A stretch of 64,000 nucleotides of DNA from RAM1 sp041905405. GTDB lineage: Bacteria; Pseudomonadota; Gammaproteobacteria; Burkholderiales; Burkholderiaceae_C. This document shows positions 34,010-42,276 of this stretch, one piece after another. The notes below the pieces were generated by a model. It saw only the letters and a list, made by a program, of their open reading frames with translations, was not told the origin of the DNA and did not search any database. The stretch lies in NCBI GenBank assembly GCA_041905405.1, contig JAYRLC010000019.1:6234-70233 (forward strand), written 5' to 3'. Numbering within the stretch: the first letter of the stretch is position 1; every line of letters begins with the position of its first letter. Made by a program: the position numbers and the translations under genes.

Positions 34010-34498
34010 TTAGGCTTCACTTGGCCTGAGCACAATTTGCCGCATGATCGGCTTGTTGGTGTGTGAGTGATAGACGGCACACATTAGGCAGCCAGACATT
34101 GCCATTTGCGAGAGATCCGCATCTTGCACACCCATTCCAACCCACTGCACGCCAGGTGCGAGGACAAAAGGTAGTGGCTGCGCTTCGGAAGGGCTTGGAA
34201 CAATTGCCGCGAATGTGTTGCTGTTCCGATTGACTCTGGCCACGAAGTCATCTCGATACAGCAAGTAGCCCATATTTGTAATCGTCGTGGGGCGATCGCC
34301 ACGATTGGTGACGCGCACAACGACGAACTCGCGTTCATCTGGTGCTCCTGTACCGTAGAGCTTCATTCCAGATTGGACCTCGACTTTGAGGTTGGGACCT
34401 TGCATCTTCCACTTCACTACGTCCCAGATGGCAACTGCTGTTGCGACTACGGCAGCGTATACGGCAGTGGCAACCGTGTAGAACTCTACGTTTGTCAT
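34010..34498 (-). CDS. Cassette-encoded membrane-anchored hypothetical protein
   Basis: A 162-aa protein with one N-terminal membrane segment (FYTVATAVYAAVVATAVAIW) and a soluble, mainly beta domain (LKVEVQSGMKLY, FVVVRVTNRGDRPTTITNMGYLLY). The latter has the look of an immunoglobulin-like fold. No known family is recognised. Base composition is markedly lower in G+C than the chromosome, and the stop codon lies inside the attC core, as expected of a gene cassette. It would be the first cassette after attI. Confidence 0.7.
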   Translation of the reverse strand: MTNVEFYTVATAVYAAVVATAVAIWDVVKWKMQGPNLKVEVQSGMKLYGTGAPDEREFVVVRVTNRGDRPTTITNMGYLLYRDDFVARVNRNSNTFAAIVPSPSEAQPLPFVLAPGVQWVGMGVQDADLSQMAMSGCLMCAVYHSHTNKPIMRQIVLRPSEA

Positions 34499-34559
34499 TT
34501 CGCGTGATTCGAAGTTGCCAAGTTACAGCGTGAGGGATGCGCGGAGCCTTATCTGTGAA

Positions 34560-34620
34560 GCCTAACTTTGATATATCCCGCAAAACTGCGGGATAACATG
34601 GCGACGTGCGGAATAACGTG
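34560..34620 (-). other. attI-like integron insertion site
   Basis: On the minus strand the site ends ...TATATCAAAGTTAGGC, with the crossover box GTTAGGC at 34566-34560. Upstream are two direct-repeat-like elements, GTTATTCCGCA and ATGTTATCCCGCA, at the positions of the strong integrase-binding repeats in class 1 attI1 (GTTATGGAGCA and ATGTTACGCAGCA). The resemblance is recognised from memory, without alignment software. Confidence 0.55.
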
Positions 34621-34717
34621 GCCCGCAAAAATCCGTAAAGTCTTTGCGCATCAACAACTTGCAGCAATCCACTACGCCCTTGTACAGGTATAACAGTTTC
34701 AGAAAAACCGTCGCCAT
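34562..34717 (-). CDS. Short ORF crossing the attI-like site
   Basis: A 51-aa ORF beginning MATVFLKLLYLYKGVVDCCK with an excellent Shine-Dalgarno (AAGGAG five bases before ATG) and ending inside the GTTAGGC core. A comparable short ORF (ORF-11) overlaps attI1 of class 1 integrons and boosts translation of the first cassette. This may play the same part, or it may simply be chance. No protein family is recognised. Confidence 0.4.
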   Translation of the reverse strand: MATVFLKLLYLYKGVVDCCKLLMRKDFTDFCGPRYSARRHVIPQFCGIYQS

Positions 34718-34747
34718 TCCGCTCCTTTGAGTCCGCCCCTTCGCGCC

Positions 34748-34775
34748 ACTATAGCAACCCACCTCACACGGTCGA
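34748..34775 (-). promoter_or_regulatory. Candidate cassette promoter (Pc-like)
   Basis: Minus-strand TCGACC (34775-34770), a 16-base spacer and TATAGT (34753-34748) lie about 30 bases before the ATG of the attI-overlapping ORF and point into the cassette array. It is a moderate promoter by sequence. Confidence 0.4.
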
Positions 34776-34886
34776 TAGCCCGCCTCGCTAACCTAGCACC
34801 AGCATTGCCGGAGGCAGCCGGTGGCGCGCCACCCCGCAGCCCGCAAGGCTGTGGGTGGGGCCGGCCCAACAGCGTAAAACGCCAGG

Positions 34887-35840
34887 CTACCCCCGCAACA
34901 CCCCACTATGCCGCGCCGCATGCTTGAGCCATGAAGCGTCCCGCGCCAGTGCCAACGCCGCCTCTACCGTGTGCGAATGCCGCGCAGACCGCACCAGCAT
35001 GAACCCCACCGGCGTCTGCAGCTCGGGCGCCACCAGCGCCAGTGCCTGCAGTTCGCGCCAGGCCATCACCGCCCCCAGCACCGCGCCGGGCACCACGCTG
35101 CATACCTGGCCTTCCAGCACGGCCAGGGCCAGCGTGAGGATGGAGTTGGTCTCCATGGCGGGCACGACCGTCAGGCCCGCTTCGGCAAAGGCGCCGTCCA
35201 CGATCGTGCGGTTGTGCATCTCGGGCGTCAGCAGGCACAGCGGCTCCTTCGCCGCGTCGGCCCAGGTAATGGTCCCGCCCAATGACAGTGCCGTTGCGGC
35301 CGCAGTCGTGGGTTTGGCCGCACGCCGCACCAGCCAGTAGCGTTCGTCATACTGCGGCACGGCATCCAGCCGGGCGCCGCGCGGTCCCATGCGGTCGGTG
35401 TAGCCCAGCCCCAGGTCCAGCGTCAGATCGTCCAGCCCGGCCTCGATCTCGGGCGAGCTCATGGAGCGCACCGTGGGCGCAATGCCCGGGTGCAGCGCCT
35501 GCAACTGCGCCGCAAAGCGCGCCGCCACCGGCACGGCCGCCGGCACCACGCCGATCACCAGCCGCCCCTGCGGCCGCCCGGCCACGCTGGCCAGGTCCTG
35601 GCGCAGCAACTCGCGCTCGTGCAGCATCAGCCGGGCCGATTGCAGCACGCGGTCGCCTTCGGGCGTAAAGCCGGCAAAGGTGCGCCCACGCTTGACGATG
35701 ACGGCGCCAAACTCTTCCTCCAGCGCGCGCAGCGCATTGGACAGGGCCGGCTGCGTGATGTGACAGGCCTGCGCCGCGCGTCCGAAATGGCGGTGTTCCT
35801 GCAGGGCGACCAGGTAGCGCAGCGACGCCAGCAGGTTCAT
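34887..35840 (-). CDS. LysR-family transcriptional regulator
   Basis: A 317-aa regulator. The N-terminal winged helix (LRYLVALQEHRHFGRAAQACHITQPALSNALRALEEEFGA) is typical, followed by the substrate-binding domain (LVIGVVPAAVPVAARFAAQL, LDLGLGYTD). Its targets are unknown. The adjacent mrp gene is on the same strand, so no divergent partner reveals the regulon. The gene marks the chromosomal side of the integron-like island. Confidence 0.9.
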   Translation of the reverse strand: MNLLASLRYLVALQEHRHFGRAAQACHITQPALSNALRALEEEFGAVIVKRGRTFAGFTPEGDRVLQSARLMLHERELLRQDLASVAGRPQGRLVIGVVPAAVPVAARFAAQLQALHPGIAPTVRSMSSPEIEAGLDDLTLDLGLGYTDRMGPRGARLDAVPQYDERYWLVRRAAKPTTAAATALSLGGTITWADAAKEPLCLLTPEMHNRTIVDGAFAEAGLTVVPAMETNSILTLALAVLEGQVCSVVPGAVLGAVMAWRELQALALVAPELQTPVGFMLVRSARHSHTVEAALALARDASWLKHAARHSGVLRG

Positions 35841-35858
35841 GGGCCGCCCTTTACACGC

Positions 35859-36947
35859 TCAGGTGTTCTTGCTGATCGTGATGGTCGGGAACTTCGCGCT
35901 GAAGTCCTTGGCTTTGGCCGCGACTTTCACGGCGACCTTGCGGGCGATCTCGCCGTACAGGCGGGCCGCGTCGCTGCCGGGCGCCGCCGCCACGGTGGGC
36001 GTGCCGCTGTCGGCCTGCTGGCGGATGCTCATGGACAGCGGCAGCGCGCCCAGGTAGTCCATGTTGTAGTCGGCGGCCATCTTCTGCCCGCCGTCCACGC
36101 CAAAGATGTGTTCCACGTGGCCGCAGTTGCTGCACACGTGCACGGCCATGTTTTCCACGATGCCCAGGATGGGCACGCCCACCTTTTCGAACATCTTGAT
36201 GCCCTTTCTGGCGTCGATCAGCGCGATGTCCTGCGGCGTGGTGACGATCACCGCGCCGGTCAGCGGCACCTTCTGGCTCAGCGTGAGCTGGATGTCGCCG
36301 GTGCCCGGCGGCATGTCCACGATCAGGTAGTCCAGGTCCTTCCAGTTGGTCTGCGTGATGAGCTGCTCCAGCGCCTGGCTGGCCATGGGGCCGCGCCAGA
36401 CCATGGCCTGGTCGTCGCTGACCAGGAAGCCGATGGAGTTGACCTGGATGCCGTGGTTGCGCTTGGGCTCCATGGTCTTGCCGTCCAGCGTCTCGGGCTT
36501 ACCGCTGGTGCCGGTCATGGTGGGCTGGCTGGGGCCGTAGATGTCGGCGTCCAGCAGGCCCACGGTGGCGCCTTCGGCCGCCAGCGCCAGCGCCAGGTTG
36601 ACGGCCGTGGTGCTTTTGCCCACGCCGCCCTTGCCCGACGCGACGGCAATGATGTTTTTGACCCCCGGCATCAGGTTCACGCCGCGCTGCGCGGCATGGG
36701 CGATGACCTTGCTGGTGATGTTGGCCGACACGTTGGTCACGCCGTCCACCGTGCGGGCCGCGGCCACCAGGGCCGAGCGCAGCGCGGGGATCTGGCTCTT
36801 GGCCGGGTAACCCAGCTCGACGTCGAAGGCGACCTCGCCGCCCGTGACCTGCAGGTTCTTGAGCGCCTTGGTGGACACGAAGTCCTTGCCCGTGTTGGGG
36901 TCGATGACGGTTTGCAGGGCTTGCAGGAGCTGGTCTGGGGTGGGCAT
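35859..36947 (-). CDS. mrp: Mrp/ApbC-family iron-sulphur carrier ATPase
   Basis: A 362-aa P-loop protein. A MIP18-like N-terminal domain (DQLLQALQTVIDPNTGKDF) is fused to the ATPase domain with the deviant Walker A ASGKGGVGKSTTAVNLALAL, VGLLDADIYGPSQP (the Mrp signature) and DYLIVDMPPGTGD. CSNCG near residue 272 provides the CxxC that binds a bridging cluster. It carries [4Fe-4S] clusters to apoproteins in the cytosol. Divergent from metG across 89 bases. Confidence 0.94.
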   Translation of the reverse strand: MPTPDQLLQALQTVIDPNTGKDFVSTKALKNLQVTGGEVAFDVELGYPAKSQIPALRSALVAAARTVDGVTNVSANITSKVIAHAAQRGVNLMPGVKNIIAVASGKGGVGKSTTAVNLALALAAEGATVGLLDADIYGPSQPTMTGTSGKPETLDGKTMEPKRNHGIQVNSIGFLVSDDQAMVWRGPMASQALEQLITQTNWKDLDYLIVDMPPGTGDIQLTLSQKVPLTGAVIVTTPQDIALIDARKGIKMFEKVGVPILGIVENMAVHVCSNCGHVEHIFGVDGGQKMAADYNMDYLGALPLSMSIRQQADSGTPTVAAAPGSDAARLYGEIARKVAVKVAAKAKDFSAKFPTITISKNT

Positions 36948-36999
36948 GGTGTTATTCAGGACACTTCGGCACAGGGGCGGCCAGTTTAGCGATAACTCC

Positions 37000-37005
37000 T
37001 AAAAT
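37000..37005 (+). promoter_or_regulatory. Putative -10 box (TAAAAT) for metG
   Basis: TAAAAT lies in the mrp-metG divergent spacer. Transcription would start near 37012, leaving a short leader before the ATG at 37037. No clear -35 hexamer is seen. Confidence 0.4.
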
Positions 37006-37036
37006 GAGGGGTTTCCCCAAGCCAAGCCCCAGCCCC

Positions 37037-39118
37037 ATGACCGCCCCGCGCCAGCTCTTTGTCACCACCGCCCTGCCCTACGCCAATGGCAAGTTCCACA
37101 TCGGCCACATCATGGAATACATCCAGGCCGACATCTGGGTGCGGCACCAGCGCATGCAGGGCAGCACGGTGCATTTCGTCTGCGCCGACGACGCGCACGG
37201 CGCGCCGATCATGATCGCGGCCGAAAAGGCGGGCAAGACACCGCAGGCGTTCGTGGCCGATATCGCCGCGGGCCGCAAGGAGTATCTGGACGGCTTTCAC
37301 ATCGCGTTCGACAACTGGCACAGCACCGACGCGCCCGAGAACCACGCGCTGGCGCAGCAGATCTACCGCGACCTGAAGGCCAACGGCCTGATTTCCAGCA
37401 AGACCATCGAACAGTTCTTTGACCCCGACAAGAGCATGTTCCTGCCGGACCGCTTCATCAAGGGCGAGTGCCCCAACTGCCATGCCAAGGACCAGTACGG
37501 CGACAACTGCGAGGTCTGCTCCAAGGTCTACAGCCCCACCGACCTGATCAACCCATACTCGGCCCTGTCGGGCGCGACGCCGATCCTGAAAACGTCGGAG
37601 CACTTTTTCTTCAAGCTGTCGGACCCGCGCTGCCTGGACTTCCTCAAGACCTGGACCAACAGCGGCGCGGTGCAGACCGAGGTGCTCAACAAAATCAGCG
37701 AATGGCTGGTGCCTGACGCAGATGGCAAGACCGCCCTGGGTGACTGGGACATCAGCCGCGACGCGCCGTACTTTGGCATCGAGATTCCCGATGCACCGGG
37801 CAAGTACTTTTACGTGTGGCTGGACGCGCCTGTGGGCTACCTGGCGTCGCTCAAGAATTACCTGGGCAAGATCGGTGTGGACTATGACAAGTTCATCGCC
37901 GACCCGAATGTGGAGCAGTACCACTTCATCGGCAAGGACATCATCACCTTTCACACGCTGTTCTGGCCGGCCATGCTGCACTTCAGCGGCCGCAAGGTGC
38001 CCAACCAGGTGTTTGTGCACGGCTTTCTGACGGTGAACAACGGCGAGAAGATGAGCAAGAGCCGCGGCACCGGCCTGGACCCATTGAAGTACCTGGGCCT
38101 GGGCATGAACCCCGAGTGGCTGCGCTACTACCTGGCGGCGAAACTGAACGGGCGGAATGAGGACATCGACTTCAACCCCGACGACTTCATGGCGCGCGTG
38201 AACAGCGACCTGATCGGCAAGTACGTGAACATCGCCAGCCGGGCGGTGAAGTTCGTGCCGGGGGGCAAGCTGGTGGCGGCGCCGTCGCTGGCCCCAGTGG
38301 TTGCACAGGCGCTGGCCGCCAGCGTCAAGTCGCTGTACGAGTCGCGCGACTACGCCCGCGCGCTGCGCGAGATCATGGCCGTGGCCGACGTGGTGAACAC
38401 CGCGTTCGACGCTGCCGCGCCGTGGAAGCTGGCCAAGGAAGGCAAGGGCGACGAAGCCGCCGCCGTGGGCAGCTGGTGCCTGGAGATGTTCAAGCTGCTG
38501 ACTGCGTGTTTGAAGCCCGTGCTGCCGGCGCTGGCCGCGCAGGCCGAGGGCTTTTTGCAATGCGCGCCGCTGGGCTGGAGCAACGCCGCGACGCCGCTGG
38601 GTGCGGGGCATGTCGTGGGCAAGTACGAACACCTGATGCAGCGCGTGGATGTGAAGCAGCTGGATGCGCTGTTTGAGGTGCCTGCCGCAGAGCCCTCACC
38701 CCAGCCCTCTCCCAGCGGGAGAGGGGGCGAAGCCGCAGAGCGAGGGAATGAGCTGCCTGGGGGTGAGGCGCTTGCGCCGACCATCACCATCGACGACTTC
38801 ACCAGGATCGACTTGCGCATCGCAAAAATCGTGAATTGCGAAGCGGTGGAAGGCTCGACCAAGCTGCTGCGCCTGACGCTGGACGTGGGCGAAGGCCGCC
38901 ACCGCAACGTGTTCAGCGGCATCGCCAGCGCCTACAAGCCTGAGCAGCTCATCGGCAAGCACACGGTCATGGTCGCCAACCTGGCGCCGCGCAAGATGAA
39001 ATTTGGCGTGAGCGAAGGCATGGTGCTGGCCGCGAGCCACGGGGATGAGAAAGACAACCCCGGCATCTACGTGCTGGAGCCCATGGCCGGTGCGCAACCG
39101 GGCATGCGGGTGCGCTGA
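37037..39118 (+). CDS. metG: Methionyl-tRNA synthetase
   Basis: A 693-aa class I synthetase. The HIGH motif is in GKFHIGHIMEYIQADIW, the zinc knuckle has CPNC and CEVC around residue 145-160, and KMSKS is exact in NNGEKMSKSRGTGL. The anticodon-binding helical domain is followed by a linker and a C-terminal tRNA-binding domain (RIDLRIAKIVNCEAVEGSTKL). The linker (PSPQPSPSGRGGEAAERGNE plus a few residues) is encoded by a palindromic repeat read in frame. The ATG at 37037 is used because MTAPRQLFVTTALPYANG is the conserved start and an earlier ATG overlaps the -10 box. Confidence 0.95.
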   Translation: MTAPRQLFVTTALPYANGKFHIGHIMEYIQADIWVRHQRMQGSTVHFVCADDAHGAPIMIAAEKAGKTPQAFVADIAAGRKEYLDGFHIAFDNWHSTDAPENHALAQQIYRDLKANGLISSKTIEQFFDPDKSMFLPDRFIKGECPNCHAKDQYGDNCEVCSKVYSPTDLINPYSALSGATPILKTSEHFFFKLSDPRCLDFLKTWTNSGAVQTEVLNKISEWLVPDADGKTALGDWDISRDAPYFGIEIPDAPGKYFYVWLDAPVGYLASLKNYLGKIGVDYDKFIADPNVEQYHFIGKDIITFHTLFWPAMLHFSGRKVPNQVFVHGFLTVNNGEKMSKSRGTGLDPLKYLGLGMNPEWLRYYLAAKLNGRNEDIDFNPDDFMARVNSDLIGKYVNIASRAVKFVPGGKLVAAPSLAPVVAQALAASVKSLYESRDYARALREIMAVADVVNTAFDAAAPWKLAKEGKGDEAAAVGSWCLEMFKLLTACLKPVLPALAAQAEGFLQCAPLGWSNAATPLGAGHVVGKYEHLMQRVDVKQLDALFEVPAAEPSPQPSPSGRGGEAAERGNELPGGEALAPTITIDDFTRIDLRIAKIVNCEAVEGSTKLLRLTLDVGEGRHRNVFSGIASAYKPEQLIGKHTVMVANLAPRKMKFGVSEGMVLAASHGDEKDNPGIYVLEPMAGAQPGMRVR
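38693..38768. repeat. Palindromic repeat element inside metG
   Basis: An outer inverted repeat CCTCACCCC (38694-38702) / GGGGTGAGG (38760-38768) encloses a strong inner hairpin CCCTCTCCC (38705-38713), loop AGC, GGGAGAGGG (38717-38725). This resembles the CCCTCACCC-type repetitive element seen in intergenic DNA of many G+C-rich proteobacteria. Here it adds about 25 codons without a stop. Confidence 0.75.
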
Positions 39119-39260
39119 GGCGGGACTTACAAGACCTTCAGATAGACATCCATTCATCTAGTTATCAAACGCAACGACTGCGTTCACCATTTGGGCAGGT
39201 CAACACCACATCCACAGAACAGGGAGTTCCCGGTCGATTCCAAGCCACATGAGGCGGACC

Positions 39261-42017
39261 ATGGACATTTCCTTCCCTTCATTGCCCTCCTCAGGCCAGC
39301 CGCCTGGCTCCCGTTCGGTCACACCTGAATCCACATTCGATGCTTTTGGCGTGGCGTTTGACTCGGACGATGAGAGCGTCGGCCACGGTGTGCATGGGCG
39401 CGCATCGCAAAGCCTGATCAACCGTTGCCTTGATGCCTGTGCCGCGGCAGCAGGCCTGCAGCCTGGCGTCTCGCTGCCCCCCGCCGCACAGGCCCGCGTC
39501 ATTACCACGGTCAACTGCCTGGTGGAGGAGATGACCGGAACCCACCTCGACCTGGCGTTCCTTCTTGCAGATCAGGAGTCCGACAGCGACGATGATGGCG
39601 ACTACAAGGGGTCATTACCTCCTGCGCCACATACCTCTGCGTCTGTCGGTCTGGCTGACCTTGAGGCGTTGCCCGCTGCGGCATGGTCTGAACTCGATGC
39701 CTATTTGTGGGATGAAGCCGGCAAACGCATCGAGAAGGTTGTCTTGCCCGCCAATATCGACCCCTCCCACCTCATCCGCGGGTTGGCCGGATTGTCCGCG
39801 CTCAGGGAGCTTGACGTCTCCCTGCCAACGGGTTGCGAAAGCGTCGATTTCGGTGGGCTCAAGCCCATCGATCCCGACCAGCTGGCGATCACGCTGCGTG
39901 GAGACCTGTCGGATCTGGCGGTGATTGCGCCCGCGGGGTCTCACGTCACGGCCGCCAGCCAATGCGTGGCCCTGCACAAGTCCAGGGTGTTTTATGTCGA
40001 TGGGGATCGCCGGCAAATCGGGACGCCCAGAACCCTTGCAGGCGCCGGCTACCACCACGTCTCGGACAGCATGTCACAGGAGCAATCCGTGATGAGCAAA
40101 CTGAATGGAAATGGCAGGTTTGGCAACATCAACTCAACTTTGCTGGAACGCCCCGGCGACCCGATTGTCTGCCGCACGCTCAGCATGCTCTGGCTGTTGG
40201 CACGTTATCAGCATCATCAGGACCAACACACCCAGGCTGCGGCCGGCATCGACACCAAGTCGCAGCAGCCGTTTTCATACGCATTTGCCGCAAGCGACGT
40301 GGCAATTTCCCAGAGCGTCACCAGCGACACCGTTCATGAGCAGGAGGGCATCATGATTGGCAGCCAGGCCGACGCGCTGTTCGACACCGAAGGCTTTGGC
40401 GAGATGCTCAGCCACCAGTTCCAGCACATGGCCCCGGGCGACACACGCTATTTCATGGCCAGCACACCCAATCACATGTTGGGTGTGGAACTCCAGGTGA
40501 AGGAGGCCGTGCATGCCGGCACCTTGCGCCGGGAATACGTGGTCAACCTCTATGACCCCAACAAGACGACCACGCACATCCGCGTGGTGGCCTACGAAGC
40601 GCGATGGTTCAAGTCCCAATCGCTTGGACACTGGCTTGAGCGGGACGACGTGAACCACTACTTTCCCGGCGATCCGCAGATAGGAACACTGGTACGCTGG
40701 ATTCCACCGGCTGAACGCACGGTGCACCCGGACCAGATGCCAGCACATGAAGTTGCCATCCATGTCGACCCGCGCGACCGACCCACCGCACGATTCATGT
40801 CGGCGGCCATGAGCCGTGGAGCGCCACTCAGCGTGACCGCCAGCGCGAGGGGCATTCTGGCATCGGACCTCACCACGCGCGAGAAGCGGCACGCGCTCAG
40901 GGCCGATAACGTGCACAACAGGCCGGCCCTTGAAGTTGCTTGCGACAGGGGCCAGCCGGCCACGGTGGCCGCCTACATTCGCGCCGTGCTGGAGGCCGAC
41001 ACGAATGTGTTGCCCCTGCACGACCAACTCAACCTCGTGCGGGCCGAGCTTAACGAAGAGCCCGTGCTGGCTTTTGCCGCAGCGCGGCCCGCACAGCACC
41101 GGACGGAAGACGCCATCTACAGCTATGTGCGCGAGATTGCGGCGTCACCGCTGGCATTGACTCACAAGGAGGCACTGCTGGGCGAGACAGGCCCCCATGG
41201 CACCGCAGCACAACGCGCGCTCGGGATCGCCCCGGCCAGGGCGGCCGCCATGATGTGCGCCATCCACGACGCCAACCTGCCCGCCGAACAAACCCGGGCA
41301 TTGCTGGCATCACTCCAGGTGCGGGGTGACGATGTGCTCAAGGCCATGTTCGCCATGGAAGACGCGTTGCCCGTTCTTTCGCAAGCCGCCCAGAAGGTCA
41401 AGGCCGCCGAACTGCTGTCGCGCCAGGACAGCTGGATGCATCGGCTTGGCATGGCGACCCGCGAAACCCGGGCTCCGGACACCAAGGGCACCCCAGTCGC
41501 CCCCGTGACCCCAGTTACTGCCGCCATCACTGTGCCGGTTCCGGCCGCAGACCCGGCAGACCTGGCCCGTCAGGCACTGCATGCGGCGGTGGCGACTGCG
41601 TTGACCCAGCGGGGTCTCAGCGGCAGCAGCCGCGGGACGCTCGCGTCCACGGCGGACACTGTCACCCAGGCCCTGCTGGGTTGCCTACGCCACGACAACA
41701 GCGCGCTCGTGTTCAGCGGGTTGCCGGTGGATCAGCAGAATCTGGTCTGTGCCCTTGCGCCGCAAGGCTGGCAGGCGCTGCATGACTATGCGCAGGCGGC
41801 GGGAGGCACCGGCATCAGGCAAGTCGTCTTGCCCACCCGTTCCAGCATCGCTCTGGATCCGGAATTCACCGCGCAAGGCCTGAACACGCTCCGGTCGCTC
41901 GAACGGCTGGTCATCCCCCGTGTGCCGGGCATGCGGTTCGAGGGCCTGACGCATCAACTGGGACAGTTGCAGATCAGCTTGCACGACACGAAAGACCCGG
42001 CAAGCCCCACGCGATAG
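39261..42017 (+). CDS. Putative ShET2/EspL-like cysteine protease effector
   Basis: A 918-aa protein. The central region resembles the ShET2/EspL family of type III effectors, papain-like cysteine proteases. Candidate catalytic residues are C304 in GDPIVCRTLSMLW, H405 in FMASTPNHMLGVEL, and D432 in YVVNLYDPNKTTTHIR. Residues about 545-720 look like irregular ankyrin-type helical repeats (RPALEVACDRGQPATVAAYI). The N-terminal 100 residues are serine/proline-rich and lack a Sec signal, as in secreted effectors. The ATG at 39261 is preferred to one at 39249 because GAGG lies upstream of it at good spacing. No type III secretion gene is in the window, and no PIP-box pair was found upstream. The family call is from memory. 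Confidence 0.55.
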   Translation: MDISFPSLPSSGQPPGSRSVTPESTFDAFGVAFDSDDESVGHGVHGRASQSLINRCLDACAAAAGLQPGVSLPPAAQARVITTVNCLVEEMTGTHLDLAFLLADQESDSDDDGDYKGSLPPAPHTSASVGLADLEALPAAAWSELDAYLWDEAGKRIEKVVLPANIDPSHLIRGLAGLSALRELDVSLPTGCESVDFGGLKPIDPDQLAITLRGDLSDLAVIAPAGSHVTAASQCVALHKSRVFYVDGDRRQIGTPRTLAGAGYHHVSDSMSQEQSVMSKLNGNGRFGNINSTLLERPGDPIVCRTLSMLWLLARYQHHQDQHTQAAAGIDTKSQQPFSYAFAASDVAISQSVTSDTVHEQEGIMIGSQADALFDTEGFGEMLSHQFQHMAPGDTRYFMASTPNHMLGVELQVKEAVHAGTLRREYVVNLYDPNKTTTHIRVVAYEARWFKSQSLGHWLERDDVNHYFPGDPQIGTLVRWIPPAERTVHPDQMPAHEVAIHVDPRDRPTARFMSAAMSRGAPLSVTASARGILASDLTTREKRHALRADNVHNRPALEVACDRGQPATVAAYIRAVLEADTNVLPLHDQLNLVRAELNEEPVLAFAAARPAQHRTEDAIYSYVREIAASPLALTHKEALLGETGPHGTAAQRALGIAPARAAAMMCAIHDANLPAEQTRALLASLQVRGDDVLKAMFAMEDALPVLSQAAQKVKAAELLSRQDSWMHRLGMATRETRAPDTKGTPVAPVTPVTAAITVPVPAADPADLARQALHAAVATALTQRGLSGSSRGTLASTADTVTQALLGCLRHDNSALVFSGLPVDQQNLVCALAPQGWQALHDYAQAAGGTGIRQVVLPTRSSIALDPEFTAQGLNTLRSLERLVIPRVPGMRFEGLTHQLGQLQISLHDTKDPASPTR

Positions 42018-42068
42018 ACCGGCGCCCACAGCCCAGGCGTCTAAAATTGCGCGAGAACGGGGGCTCGC

Positions 42069-42272
42069 ATGATTCAACGCATTCTTCTGGCAGCCACACT
42101 GGCCACGACGGTGGCGCTTTCCGGCTGCGCCGTTGTCGCCGTGGCGGACGTCGCAGCCACGGTCGCCGTCAAGACCGTGGGCCTGGCCGCAGACGCCACC
42201 ATCGGCACCGCGCGCCTGGCGGGCCGTGCGGTCGGCGCGGTAGCCGACGCCGCCATCCCCGGCGGAGACTGA
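42069..42272 (+). CDS. Small lipoprotein
   Basis: A 67-aa lipoprotein: RILLAATLATTVALSGCAVV has lipobox LSGC with the lipidated cysteine at residue 20. The short mature part is alanine/valine-rich (VADVAATVAVKTVGLAADAT) and ends in AIPGGD. It resembles a family of small proteobacterial lipoproteins of unknown role. A TAAAAT at 42044-42049 may be its -10. The SulP gene starts five bases after its stop. Confidence 0.7.
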   Translation: MIQRILLAATLATTVALSGCAVVAVADVAATVAVKTVGLAADATIGTARLAGRAVGAVADAAIPGGD

Positions 42273-42276
42273 TACC

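Larger units (their letters stand above)
32327..34015 (-). other. attC site (58 bp when rejoined) interrupted by an IS element
   Basis: R'' is GCCTAAC on the minus strand at 34015-34009 and contains the stop codon of the membrane-protein cassette. R' is GTTAGGC at 32333-32327. Removing the IS and one copy of AAC leaves 58 bases with perfectly complementary outer boxes and inner arms GCAGCGG/CCGCTG. The IS therefore splits the R' side, where integrase would cut. Confidence 0.75.
30337..34620 (-). mobile_element. Integron-like cassette array without an integrase gene
   Basis: Reading leftward on the minus strand: a promoter and attI-like site (34560-34620), a 162-aa membrane-protein cassette, an attC split by an IS element, a serine-hydrolase cassette with its own attC, then brnTA. 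All cassette ORFs point away from attI. Their base composition differs from the chromosome, the first and last being clearly less G+C-rich. No integron integrase ORF exists on either strand. I see no attC after brnA, so the left boundary is uncertain. Confidence 0.6.
34499..34886. other. Gap between cassette array and LysR gene
   Basis: This 388-base stretch holds the attI-like site, the short ORF and the promoter listed separately. The part at 34800-34886 holds a 14-base palindrome GGTGGCGCGCCACC (34820-34833) and a hairpin CCCGCAGCC/GGCTGTGGG (34833-34855) without a T run. No integrase gene or fragment could be recognised on either strand. Confidence 0.5.

Noticed and set aside
34727..34927. 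66-codon plus-strand ORF where an integron integrase should start
   Set aside because: No tyrosine-recombinase motif; proline/alanine-rich composition suggests noise.
39119..39260. PIP-box (TTCGB-N15-TTCGB) upstream of the effector-like gene
   Set aside because: TTCAG and TTCAT occur but with the wrong sequence and spacing; no convincing pair.
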